Source of the DNA: an uncultured Lachnospiraceae bacterium
Lineage (GTDB): Bacteria; Bacillota; Clostridia; Lachnospirales; Lachnospiraceae
Length of the DNA: 64,000 nucleotides
Assembly (NCBI GenBank): GCA_946546945.1
Contig: CAMNOU010000002.1
Location: 62,001-126,000 of the forward strand
Reading direction: 5' to 3'
In this document: positions 44,662-53,843 of the stretch, piece by piece
How positions within the stretch are numbered: position 1 is the stretch's first letter
Layout of the letters: each line of letters begins with the position of its first letter
Notes under the pieces: model-generated
Told to the model about the DNA's origin: nothing
Seen by the model: the letters and a program-made list of their open reading frames with translations, nothing else
The model's database searches: none
Made by a program: the position numbers and the translations under genes

Positions 44662-46395
44662 ATGGCTGCCAGTCGAAGAAGGAAAGCCAGAAGACAAAAG
44701 ATACTTCTGATTACAATTATTGTTATTCTGATCGTTATCGCTGCGGGAATCGCGATGATGGCGACGGTTGTCAAAAAATATTTTTATGGCCGGGAGAGGT
44801 CGGATTATGCCTCTTTTTACGGGCTTCAAAATGAGCAGGATATGTTCATTACCTATGATCATTCTGTCCTGGAGGATACCGGGATCCTTTCTGACGGGGA
44901 GGCCTATGTTCCCTACAGCGCAATGCATGATTTCCTCAATGCGCGTTTTTACTGGGATGAGACAGAGCATCTTCTGCGCTACACCATTCCGGAGGGCATC
45001 GTGAATGCGGCGCAGGATACAACGGAATATACCATTGGGAAAAATGCGCAGTCTTTTGATCACGTGATCGTTAAGATGGAGGGGGACGAGCCCTATATTT
45101 CGCTCTCTTTTATCGAGCAGTATACCAATCTGCGCCATCAGATTTATGAGAATCCGAACCGCGTCGTGATTTCAGACCAGTGGGGAGATGTCTCCTTCAC
45201 GAACGTGAAGCATGATACCGCTGTCCGGGAGCTGGGAGGGACCAGAAGTCCCATTCTTACGGAGATTGAAAAAGGAGATCTGGTCACGGCCATCGAAGAG
45301 ACCGATTCCTGGACCAAAGTATGCACGGAGGACGGATTTGTCGGATATGTCAAAGGCCGGACGCTTGGGGATGAGCAGATCGTACTTTATGAAAGTGAAT
45401 TTGAAGAGCCGGAGTATTCGCATATGCTGCGGGAGGATACGGTCAATATGGCATGGCATCAGGTGACGAATCAGACGGCAAATAAAAACGTCGCCAGCGT
45501 GCTGGCCTCCGCAAAAGGCCTGAAGGTCATCTCGCCTACCTGGTTCTACCTGAATGATAATACGGGGGAGATCGCTTCCCTGGCCAGTGCAGACTATGTG
45601 GCTGCCTGCCATCAGCAGGGGGTACAGGTCTGGGCTCTGATCAGCAACCTGGAAAACCCGGATGTCAATACGACACAGGTGCTGAATGTGACATCCAACC
45701 GGGAAAAACTCATCAATAATCTGGTCGCTGAAGCAGTGAAATATGATCTTGACGGGATCAACGTAGACTTTGAAAACCTGGAAGGCGCGGCGGGCGTCGG
45801 CTTTCTGCAGTTTATACGTGAACTGTCGTTAAGGTGCAGGGCCAATGATATCATATTATCCGTGGATAATTATTCCCCGGCCTCCTACAATTCCTTTTAT
45901 ACCTGGGATGAGCAGGCTGTCTTTGCCGATTATATCATCCTGATGGCCTATGACGAACACTACAATGGTTCTGAGGAGGAAGGGTCGGTCGCATCCATCG
46001 GATTTGTGCAGGAGGGTGTGGAAAATATGCTGAAGTATGTACCGGCCGAACAGCTGATTCTCGGAGTCCCGTTTTACACCAGGCTCTGGCAGCTGACACC
46101 GGATGCATCAGGCAGCGGACTCTCTGAGATTTCCAGCGAGGCGCTGGGGATGGCAGATGTGGAAAAACGGATTGCTGAGAACGGAGCGACCTTCAAGTGG
46201 CTGGACAGCTGCGGGCAGTACTATGCGGAATACAGTGCGAACGGAAATACCTATAAGGTCTGGGCGGAAGAAGCGGAATCGATCGGAAAGAAGCTGGAAG
46301 TCATGCAGACCAACGGGCTTGCCGGAGCCGCCTTCTGGAAACTGGGCTACGAAAAAAAGGAAATCTGGGATGCCATTTTAACTTATATACAATAA
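44662..46395 (+). CDS. Membrane-anchored glycoside hydrolase family 18 protein with SH3-like domain
   Basis: RBS AAGGAGG + ATG 44662; N-term TM; SH3 'GDLVTAIEETDSWTKVCTEDGFVGYVKGRTL'; 'YDLDGINVDFENLEG' GH18 motif. Confidence 0.9.
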   Translation: MAASRRRKARRQKILLITIIVILIVIAAGIAMMATVVKKYFYGRERSDYASFYGLQNEQDMFITYDHSVLEDTGILSDGEAYVPYSAMHDFLNARFYWDETEHLLRYTIPEGIVNAAQDTTEYTIGKNAQSFDHVIVKMEGDEPYISLSFIEQYTNLRHQIYENPNRVVISDQWGDVSFTNVKHDTAVRELGGTRSPILTEIEKGDLVTAIEETDSWTKVCTEDGFVGYVKGRTLGDEQIVLYESEFEEPEYSHMLREDTVNMAWHQVTNQTANKNVASVLASAKGLKVISPTWFYLNDNTGEIASLASADYVAACHQQGVQVWALISNLENPDVNTTQVLNVTSNREKLINNLVAEAVKYDLDGINVDFENLEGAAGVGFLQFIRELSLRCRANDIILSVDNYSPASYNSFYTWDEQAVFADYIILMAYDEHYNGSEEEGSVASIGFVQEGVENMLKYVPAEQLILGVPFYTRLWQLTPDASGSGLSEISSEALGMADVEKRIAENGATFKWLDSCGQYYAEYSANGNTYKVWAEEAESIGKKLEVMQTNGLAGAAFWKLGYEKKEIWDAILTYIQ

Positions 46396-46480
46396 CAGAA
46401 CATCCATTCCCGGTCATTTTCAGGTATCTTCTTTCCGGGGCGTTCATATTTTTTATAGAAAGCTTCGCAGCGGATGGAAC

Positions 46481-47191
46481 ATGAAATTGAAAAAAAGAAT
46501 GGAAGTTCTGATGGGAGCGGTGCTGATTATCCTTGCGACGCTGACTGCACCGCATTCAGCCCGTTCTGTGATGAGCATGAGGGCGGGAAAGGCACCGGTA
46601 TGTATTGCAATCGACCCCGGGCATGGAGGGAGCGATCCGGGAAAGATTGGGACGGGAGGCACGAAAGAAAAGGATATTAATCTGAAGATTGCTGTCAAAC
46701 TGAAGCAATTACTGCAGGAGAAGGGAATGCGGGCAGTGCTGACCAGGGAAGAGGATACCGATCTGTCCGAAGACGGGGATCGTTATGTCAAGTCAGCGGA
46801 TCTGAAAAAAAGGTGCAGAATCATAGAGGAAGCAAGGCCGGCGCTTGCCATCAGCATTCATCAGAACAGTTTTACCGACAGCAGCGCCATGGGGGCGCAG
46901 GTGTTCTACTTCGGGCAGTCGGCCGAAGGAAAGCTTCTGGCAGAAGCATTGCAGAAGAGTCTTTCTGAAAATCTGGATCCGTCCAATACAAGAGCTGCGA
47001 AGGCCAATGAAAGCTATTATATGCTCAAAAGGACTTCTGTCCCGACAGTCATCGTAGAGTGCGGGTTCCTTTCCAATCCGGAGGAGGAAACCCTGCTTGC
47101 AGATGAAAACTATCAGGACAGAATCGTGGAGGCAATCTATGAAGGGATCGCCGGATATCTGAATTCGTCAGCAATAAAGAGTCGTTCATAA
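46481..47191 (+). CDS. N-acetylmuramoyl-L-alanine amidase (CwlD-like)
   Basis: 'VCIAIDPGHGGSDPGKIGTGGTKEKDINLKIAVKLKQLL', 'ALAISIHQNSF', 'VPTVIVECGFLSNPEE'. Confidence 0.9.
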   Translation: MKLKKRMEVLMGAVLIILATLTAPHSARSVMSMRAGKAPVCIAIDPGHGGSDPGKIGTGGTKEKDINLKIAVKLKQLLQEKGMRAVLTREEDTDLSEDGDRYVKSADLKKRCRIIEEARPALAISIHQNSFTDSSAMGAQVFYFGQSAEGKLLAEALQKSLSENLDPSNTRAAKANESYYMLKRTSVPTVIVECGFLSNPEEETLLADENYQDRIVEAIYEGIAGYLNSSAIKSRS

Positions 47192-47776
47192 TTCCAGAAA
47201 ATATCTTTCATACGCATTGATCACGGTCGTATCCATGTAGCGGGTTTCCCGCTGCAGCCGGTAGTCGTAGGTGATGTGCACATGACCGTGCAGCATATAG
47301 CGCGGGCGGTATTTTTCCAGCAAAGGCAAAAAGGCTTCATATCCCTGGTGGGCATGGTCCTGGGAATCGCCGATGCCCCGGGCAGGGGCATGGGTGACCA
47401 GTACGTCGAACCCTTTGTGTTTTTGGATCTGCCGCTGCACTTTCTTGATGCGCCTGCGCATCTGGTTTTCTGTATACATGTATGATCCGGGCCGGTAGGG
47501 CAGACAGCCCCCAAGACCCAGAAAACGGATGCCTTCATGTACATAGATCTTGTCGTCTATGCAGATACAGCCCTCCGGAGGAATATGATCATAGCAGTCA
47601 TCATGATTCCCGTGTACGTAAAGCAGAGGGACATTGGTGCATGTGACCAGGAAGGACAGATAATGCGGATGAAGATCCCCGCAGGAGACAATCAGGTCTG
47701 TGTCATCCAGACGATTGTGGTTATAGTGATCCCAGAGTGCCTTGGACTCTGTATCGGCAATGGCCATAAGCTTCAT
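47186..47776 (-). CDS. Metallophosphoesterase family protein
   Basis: 'KLMAIADTESKALWDHY', 'DLIVSCGDLHPHYLSFLV', 'PLLYVHGNHDD', 'YMLHGHVH'; internal start at 47776. Confidence 0.88.
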   Translation of the reverse strand: MKLMAIADTESKALWDHYNHNRLDDTDLIVSCGDLHPHYLSFLVTCTNVPLLYVHGNHDDCYDHIPPEGCICIDDKIYVHEGIRFLGLGGCLPYRPGSYMYTENQMRRRIKKVQRQIQKHKGFDVLVTHAPARGIGDSQDHAHQGYEAFLPLLEKYRPRYMLHGHVHITYDYRLQRETRYMDTTVINAYERYFLEL

Positions 47777-47813
47777 AGCTTTTTCTCCTTCTCTTTTGTT
47801 CTGAATCCCTGAA

Positions 47814-49778
47814 TTATTCCTTTGCGGGAACGGGTCCCCTCCGGGTGATGCCTTCCTGACGGACAAAGGGCTGGGCGGATTCAATCAGATCCCGCCAGTC
47901 AGGGATGGAACCGATGACGTTATCCGCGAGCCAGTCCATGTAAATGATTTCTTTGGCAGTCAGGCGGTTCTCGGGATCCTGAGAGAGAATGCCTTCCTGA
48001 GAGCGGAGAACTCCGGAAAACGGGTTCAGATCGTAGTGAATGAGCGCGTTCTTTAAAGCGGACAGAAGCATTCGGCTTTCCTGCGGAACGGCTTCCGAAC
48101 ATACAATGTCGATCACTCCGGCCGACATGCCCCACCAATAAGTCACGGCCTTGTTCGAATCAGATTTTTCTTCTGTGTTCCAGGTGCCGTGCCAGATGCT
48201 GTAAATAATTCTTTCGTAGTATTTCCCCCAATCCCAGATCGGGAACGCCAGGTTGACCGGTTTTTCCCCTGTGACCCGGTACAGCCCGAAACGGCGCGAG
48301 GCGCGGCGCGGTACGATCATGTCGTGGTGCGAGATGTAATTGGCGCCCAGATCACTCAGTTTCGCAGTCAGGTCAACTCCCTGATTCTTTTTCAGAGTCG
48401 ACCATTCCAGATAGATCTTTGCGTCCGGGTTGACCATTTTTGCGCCAATAGAGAATGCATTGATGTTGGAAAGCATCCCGGCAATCGGATAATCGGCAAT
48501 ATATCCGATTTTATTTGTGTCTGTCATGATCCCGGCCAGTATTCCGCTCAGCAGTTTGGCTTCAAACATGCGGGCATAGTAAGTACGGATATACTTGTGT
48601 GAGGCATTCAGGGAACAATTCAGGATTTTCACCTCCGGATGATTGACTGCCGCAGTTATGCTTGCGGAAAGGAACTGCGGGCTGGTCGTAAAGATGATGG
48701 TGTTTCCTTCGCTGATGGCCTGTTCGATGGAAGCCAGCGCATCCTCGCTGCCTGTATTGTTGTCGTAGGATGTGGTCTCAATTTGTCCGTGGAAGATGTC
48801 CTGAATATACATGCGTCCCAGCTCATGGCCGTAGGTCCAGCTGGAGGTTTCCGCGGTTTTGCTGTGAATAAATGCAATCCTGGAATCTGCTTTTGCGGCT
48901 TTTGAGGTTGAGGTAAACAGGTTCGTGATGATATTTTTCCTGTGGTCAGGAGTGGGATCCATCTTCAGTGCGACCCTGGAATCCTCCCGGTCTTCATTCA
49001 GGTTCAGATCAATCTCTTCCCAGACTTTTTTCAGATTGCTTTGAATCTGATCCGGAGTCTCCTGCTTCAGCTGGTCGTAGCCGAACAGGAAAAGATAGGT
49101 CAGCATTGCGTCGCCCGGGGTGCAGGAAAGACGGTTGTCATTGACCACGCGGAAGGCTTCTTCGAAACGGATATAGCAGGAGCGCAGGTCGATGCGGTCC
49201 TCAAAACTCCAGCGTTTGTGGAACGGCTGGTCCGTCAGACTGCAGAGCTTCCGGTAGGAACCTTCTCTGGAAAAGAGAATAAAGTATATATTTGTGGCAT
49301 CATAAAAATCGAGGAATTCATAATAAAGCCGGATCTGTTCGGTGTCCTGCCAGGCGGGAATGATCCGCGTGACATAACCGGGGACACTGGCCGCGTTAAA
49401 AAATTTGAGTACGCTGACCCGTTTATTTCCTTCCAGGATATAATATTTGTTCAGATATTCATAGGCGATGACCGGGTCGCGGATGCCTTCCTGCAGATGG
49501 GCAGAACAGAGGCTTTTCCATTTCATGGAGAATTCTGATCCGTCCTCCAGAACCGGCATAAAGTCAGGCGCAAAGGAAGAAGCCCTGGCTTTGGTCCTGG
49601 TCCCTGCGATGAGCTCTGTCGGAATATCGATCAATCCCAGAGGAACTTCCGCGCGCACGGATTCATTTTCCAATATGTCATCCAGGGAAGGCAGAGAGGT
49701 CGGAAGACCTGCCGCTTCGTTTGCCTGTATTGTTTTTTTGCCTGCCTTCAGGGCAAGGTTATAATGTGCCTGTGGCAT
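47814..49778 (-). CDS. Large cytosolic-looking protein: N-terminal ParB-like domain fused to BMP (PBP1-like) domain
   Basis: N-term 'LGLIDIPTELIAGTRTKARASSFAPDFMPV...GIRDPVIAYEYLNKYYILEGNKRVSVLKFF' ParB-like; C-term 'IAFIHSKTAETSSWTYGHELGRMYIQ...KIGYIADYPIAGMLSNINAFSIGAKMVNPDAKIYLEWS' BMP-like; no signal peptide. Confidence 0.7.
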   Translation of the reverse strand: MPQAHYNLALKAGKKTIQANEAAGLPTSLPSLDDILENESVRAEVPLGLIDIPTELIAGTRTKARASSFAPDFMPVLEDGSEFSMKWKSLCSAHLQEGIRDPVIAYEYLNKYYILEGNKRVSVLKFFNAASVPGYVTRIIPAWQDTEQIRLYYEFLDFYDATNIYFILFSREGSYRKLCSLTDQPFHKRWSFEDRIDLRSCYIRFEEAFRVVNDNRLSCTPGDAMLTYLFLFGYDQLKQETPDQIQSNLKKVWEEIDLNLNEDREDSRVALKMDPTPDHRKNIITNLFTSTSKAAKADSRIAFIHSKTAETSSWTYGHELGRMYIQDIFHGQIETTSYDNNTGSEDALASIEQAISEGNTIIFTTSPQFLSASITAAVNHPEVKILNCSLNASHKYIRTYYARMFEAKLLSGILAGIMTDTNKIGYIADYPIAGMLSNINAFSIGAKMVNPDAKIYLEWSTLKKNQGVDLTAKLSDLGANYISHHDMIVPRRASRRFGLYRVTGEKPVNLAFPIWDWGKYYERIIYSIWHGTWNTEEKSDSNKAVTYWWGMSAGVIDIVCSEAVPQESRMLLSALKNALIHYDLNPFSGVLRSQEGILSQDPENRLTAKEIIYMDWLADNVIGSIPDWRDLIESAQPFVRQEGITRRGPVPAKE

Positions 49779-49829
49779 AAAAATCTCCTTTTTTCAAGGA
49801 AAGAGGGCTCACCGGGAGTCCTCTTTTTG

Positions 49830-50879
49830 TCAGCGTTTTTTCGTGAAAGTTGAAAAATGATAAATGGTTTTTGTCTTGAAGGTTTCCTGCGCTTTCAGAA
49901 TCACAGACGGAAAATGCGGATGGCTGGTCGCATTCGGAAAATGCTGTGTTTCCAGGCAGACACTGCCGTATGCCGGATAGACGTGACCGTCTTTCCCGCT
50001 ATTGGCAGGGGAAGCTGCAGGGATATAAAGCTGCAGGCCGGGCTGGTCTGTAAAACAGGTCATGCGGATCCCGGAAGCTTCCGAGCACAGAACAGCTGCC
50101 TCTGACAGTCCCTGTCCGGTCAGGACAAAGTTATGATCATATGTTTTCGAGTAACTGATCTGTCTGTAATCCGCATGGATATCCTGACCCAGCGGTTTTG
50201 CTGTTCTGAAATCCAGCGGGGTGCCGGCAACATCCAGAATTCGTCCTGTCGTCAGCGCATTCTCGTCTGTCTCTGTGAACGAGGAAGCATTGATCATCAG
50301 CGTATGGTCCAGTACGGTCGGCGCGTCTTCTCCGTTCAGATTGAAGTAGGCGTGATTGGTGACATTAAAGACCGTATCCTGGTCGGAGACAGCTTCGCAG
50401 GAAATAGAGAGCTCGTTATCTTCGCTCCAGCCATAGATGACCCGGACCGAAAGGTTTCCGGGATATCCCTCTTCCCCGTCCGGAGAGACGCGGGAAAAAA
50501 CAACGGTGTTTCCGGCAATCTGGGAGTTCCAGTTATAGTGGTGAAAACCGCGGACTCCGCCATGCAGGTGATTGGGGCCGTCGTTAATGGCAAGATGATA
50601 GGAGACGTCATTGAGCGTGAACGTCCCGTTGCCGATCCGGTTAGCGTGACGGCCGACGATGGCGCCAAAGCTGGCGGTATCGGCCTCATACTCTTCGAGC
50701 GTGTCATAGCCGAGACAAACATCCCTGAGCTGCCCGTCGCGGTCCGGAACACAGATGCTGACGATACGGCATCCGTAGCTGGTCAGCGTGACATAAGCTC
50801 CTTCTTCGTTTTTCAGACAGTACAGCCATGCCTGGTCTCCTTCTTTTGTGATCCCAAAGGGGGTTTTACTGATGCTCAT
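49830..50879 (-). CDS. galM: Aldose 1-epimerase
   Basis: 'SYGCRIVSICVPDRDGQLRDVCLGYDTLEEY', 'GPNHLHGGVRGFHHYNW', 'NVTNHAYFNLNG'; internal start at 50879. Confidence 0.93.
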   Translation of the reverse strand: MSISKTPFGITKEGDQAWLYCLKNEEGAYVTLTSYGCRIVSICVPDRDGQLRDVCLGYDTLEEYEADTASFGAIVGRHANRIGNGTFTLNDVSYHLAINDGPNHLHGGVRGFHHYNWNSQIAGNTVVFSRVSPDGEEGYPGNLSVRVIYGWSEDNELSISCEAVSDQDTVFNVTNHAYFNLNGEDAPTVLDHTLMINASSFTETDENALTTGRILDVAGTPLDFRTAKPLGQDIHADYRQISYSKTYDHNFVLTGQGLSEAAVLCSEASGIRMTCFTDQPGLQLYIPAASPANSGKDGHVYPAYGSVCLETQHFPNATSHPHFPSVILKAQETFKTKTIYHFSTFTKKR

Positions 50880-51013
50880 GTGTAATATCCTCTTCTTATT
50901 TCTTTTACCGTTCACAGGATACCCGCCCGGGGACTGTGAACAGCAACTTTTTTTCAGTATACTCCAACTGGAATATGCTGACAAGTACCAAAAATTATGC
51001 TATAATCCTCCTT

Positions 51014-52063
51014 ATGACTACGAAAATATTGAAAATTGATGTAAATCATCCGGAAGAAAATAAGATTGCGGAGGCGGCGTCCATCATAAAACAGGGCGGC
51101 CTGGTCGCATTCCCTACCGAGACCGTGTATGGGCTGGGTGCGGATGCGCTTCTGCCGGAAGGGGCAAAGCGTATTTATGCCGCAAAGGGAAGGCCTTCCG
51201 ACAATCCGCTTATTGTGCATATTGCTGATTTTGAGGCTCTGGACAGGATTGCCAGAGATATCCCTGCCGGGGCAAAGGCGCTGGCAGATGCATTCTGGCC
51301 GGGACCGCTGACCATGATTTTTCATAAGACAAGTCTTGTTCCCTATGAGACGACAGGGGGATTGGATACAGTTGCCGTGAGGATGCCGGTTCACCCGGTG
51401 GCACTGGCACTGATCCGGCAGGGAGGCGGATATATCGCCGCGCCGAGCGCCAATACATCCGGAAAACCGAGCCCGACACAGGCAAAGCATGTGGCCCTGG
51501 ATCTGGATGGGAAAATCCCGCTGATCCTGGATGGAGGACCGGTGCCGATCGGAATTGAATCAACGATCGTAGACCTGTCGGGTGACATTCCAATGATCCT
51601 GCGGCCCGGGTATATTACAAAGGAGATGCTGGAGCAGGTGATCGGAGAAGTCCGTGTCGATCCGGGACTTACAAAGGAAGATGCACATGTCCGTCCGAAA
51701 GCGCCGGGCATGAAGTATAAGCATTACGCGCCGAACGCGGACCTGATCCTCGTCAGCGGACAGAAAGAAGATGTAGTGGAGCGAATCAATTCTCTTGTCA
51801 GAGAGGGCCGTGAAAAGGGAGAAAAGGACGGAATCATCTGCACAGAGGAGACCGCCGGCCTGTATCAGGCGGATATTGTAAAAAGTATCGGCAGCAGGCA
51901 GGATGAGGATAGCATCGCAAAGCATTTATACGAGATTCTGAGAGAGTTTGATGAACTGGAAGTAGATAAAATCTACTCCGAGAGTTTTCAGACGCCCCGT
52001 CTCGGACAGGCAATCATGAACCGGCTGCTCAAAGCTGCGGGACATCAGGTGATTGAAGTATAG
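51014..52063 (+). CDS. tsaC: L-threonylcarbamoyladenylate synthase (Sua5/YwlC)
   Basis: 'GGLVAFPTETVYGLGADAL', 'AAKGRPSDNPLIVHI', 'APSANTSGKPSPT', C-terminal Sua5 domain. Confidence 0.94.
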   Translation: MTTKILKIDVNHPEENKIAEAASIIKQGGLVAFPTETVYGLGADALLPEGAKRIYAAKGRPSDNPLIVHIADFEALDRIARDIPAGAKALADAFWPGPLTMIFHKTSLVPYETTGGLDTVAVRMPVHPVALALIRQGGGYIAAPSANTSGKPSPTQAKHVALDLDGKIPLILDGGPVPIGIESTIVDLSGDIPMILRPGYITKEMLEQVIGEVRVDPGLTKEDAHVRPKAPGMKYKHYAPNADLILVSGQKEDVVERINSLVREGREKGEKDGIICTEETAGLYQADIVKSIGSRQDEDSIAKHLYEILREFDELEVDKIYSESFQTPRLGQAIMNRLLKAAGHQVIEV

Positions 52064-52083
52064 ACAAAGCAGAGGTAAGAGAT

Positions 52084-52551
52084 ATGCAGTTCAACAGAGT
52101 GATATTTGCCGGAAAACGCGCGACCTGCCGGGAACCGATGGCTATGGCGCTCCTTTCAAACGAACCGCTATGGCGGCCGATCGAAGTGCTGGCCAGAGGA
52201 ATCGTCGTACTGTTCCCGGAACCGATGAACCAGAAGGCGGAAGCGGTTCTGGCCGGCAGAGGAATCCGCCTGCCGGATTATAAATCGAGCCTTCTCGAAC
52301 CTTCCGACTTTACGGAGGACACATTGGTTCTGACATTTGATGAGGAAATCAGGCAGAAAGTCCTGGAGATGGAGGGGGCGAAGAATGTATATGTCCTCAC
52401 CGATGTGACCGGTGATGAGCTGGAGATCATAGATCCCTATGGGGGCGAGATAATCCAGTATGGGATCTGTCTTGAAACGATGAGCAACTCCATCCGGAAA
52501 CTGGCAGAGATTTTAAATGAGAATATTTTATTTGAGGGATTGCCGAACTGA
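52084..52551 (+). CDS. Low-molecular-weight protein-phosphatase-like protein with degenerate P-loop
   Basis: 'VIFAGKRATCREPMAMALL' aligns with LMW-PTP/YwlE 'VxFVCxGNTCRSPMAEAL'; position directly after tsaC; 'IIDPYGGEIIQY' retains the DP motif. Confidence 0.7.
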   Translation: MQFNRVIFAGKRATCREPMAMALLSNEPLWRPIEVLARGIVVLFPEPMNQKAEAVLAGRGIRLPDYKSSLLEPSDFTEDTLVLTFDEEIRQKVLEMEGAKNVYVLTDVTGDELEIIDPYGGEIIQYGICLETMSNSIRKLAEILNENILFEGLPN

Positions 52552-52576
52552 CTGAAGTTCGGCAGTCCCTTTTTTC
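52536..52576 (+). terminator. Rho-independent terminator overlapping the stop of the 52084 gene
   Basis: GGGATTGCCGAACT-gactga-AGTTCGGCAGTCCC + T-run. Confidence 0.85.
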
Positions 52577-52581
52577 AATTT

Positions 52582-52703
52582 ATAGGAAATCGCGAGTTTC
52601 TATGACAAAAAAGCGCTCCGCTAAGGATGCGCAGGAATTCGGTTTGGAAGATGTCAGCTGACGCTGACCCGAATTCCGCGCCAAGTCTCGCAAGCAAGGC
52701 TTG
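52582..52703. ncRNA. Structured intergenic element, copy B
   Basis: Stems 52582-52588/52597-52603; 52629-52642/52669-52681; 52653-52658/52663-52668; 52682-52688/52697-52703; same layout and conserved linkers (CGCTCCGC, AGGATG, GGAAGAT) as copy A. Confidence 0.6.
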
Positions 52704-52710
52704 AAACAGA

Positions 52711-52966
52711 AGCAAGTTTGGGGCTTTCGAGAGCGGAACCGCAGCCGGAACCCAAACCGGAGGGTAAGAGAAGGGCGTAATGGGTCCTGCGGTGGGAAAT
52801 CAGGGAAAAAGACCCGGGGAGAGAAGCAAGTTTGGGTCTTTCGAGAGCGGGACCGCATCCGGGACCCAAACCGGAGGGTAAGAGAAGGGCGTAATGGGTC
52901 CTGCGGTGGGAAATCAGGGAAAAAGACCCGGGGAGAGAAGTAAGTTTGGGGCTTTCGAGAGCGGAA
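52711..52966. repeat. 114-bp tandem direct repeat (~2.25 copies), noncoding
   Basis: AG(C/T)AAGTTTGGG(G/T)CTTTCGAGAGCGG starts at 52711, 52825 and 52939. Confidence 0.9.
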
Positions 52967-53035
52967 CCCCCGCCCGGGATTCTGCAGGCTGCTTACATGC
53001 AAGCATGACGCAACCGGCAGAATCCCGGGCGGGGG
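52967..53035. repeat. 19-bp perfect inverted repeat
   Basis: CCCCCGCCCGGGATTCTGC (52967-52985) / GCAGAATCCCGGGCGGGGG (53017-53035). Confidence 0.92.
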
Positions 53036-53057
53036 CCGTGAAGAGGAAGACTCGGTT

Positions 53058-53843
53058 TTAAAAACTGTGGCCGCCGCCTCCTCCTGAGGAGCCTCCGCCA
53101 CCGCCGCCGCCACCGAAGGAACCGCCTCCGCCTCCGCCGGAGGAGTGTTCGATCGGGCTGTAGCGCTTGGTTTCATTTATGAAGTGAACGTCTGGCTGTG
53201 TGTACTGAAAGGAGGATTTTGCTGCATGGATCATCGGGCCGATGCCGGCACGGCGAAGCCGTGTTACGCTGTTGATCAGTATAAAATTAATCAGCAGTGC
53301 GATCAGAATTGCCAGCAGGGCGTTGCTGATGTATTTCATTGGCTGCGCGATTGCGTTTCCGCTTAAGATGGTGTAGATCTGAGCGTAGGCTTCGCTGGCG
53401 CAGCGGTAGTAGTCTCCATTGGACGCATACCGATATACATTGTCTGTGATGGTCTCCGCGCGGCTTTTGGTGACAATATCATACACTTCCCCGTCAGAGA
53501 AAATGTAGATTTTTCGGTTGTCCATGTCGATCAGGAACAGGGTGCCGCTTTCTTTTCCGAAGGTCTGATGGTAATAACTATCCGCAAAGGAAGGGGCTGT
53601 TGTGCTGTTCGTGTCAATGGATTTGAATGCAGCGTTTCCGAATTCCGTAATGTCATCCATGTCGGATACGAGGGCAGTTTCTTCGCTGTCAGTCAGCAGA
53701 TCCGCGTCGTCTTCGATCACAATACGGTACCCGGTATCCGCATTGGTATAGGCGGGATCCGCGGCAAAAGCAGACAGAGGCATACTGAAACAAACGATCA
53801 GCAGGGCTGTCAGAACAGGAATCCTGAGTTTATTTGTTTTCAT
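53058..53843 (-). CDS. TPM-domain (YgcG-like) membrane protein with Gly-rich C-terminus
   Basis: Signal peptide; 'IVIEDDADLLTDSEETALVSDMDDITEFGNAAFKSIDTNS'; TM; 'GGGGGSFGGGGGGGGSSGGGGGHSF'. Confidence 0.8.
   Translation of the reverse strand: MKTNKLRIPVLTALLIVCFSMPLSAFAADPAYTNADTGYRIVIEDDADLLTDSEETALVSDMDDITEFGNAAFKSIDTNSTTAPSFADSYYHQTFGKESGTLFLIDMDNRKIYIFSDGEVYDIVTKSRAETITDNVYRYASNGDYYRCASEAYAQIYTILSGNAIAQPMKYISNALLAILIALLINFILINSVTRLRRAGIGPMIHAAKSSFQYTQPDVHFINETKRYSPIEHSSGGGGGGSFGGGGGGGGSSGGGGGHSF

Noticed and set aside
52580-53176. 198-aa minus-strand ORF across the 114-bp repeats (and 52701-52943 + ORF)
   Set aside because: 114 is a multiple of 3 so frames stay open by chance; Arg/Pro/Ser-rich with no start context, and overlaps structured element and the TPM gene
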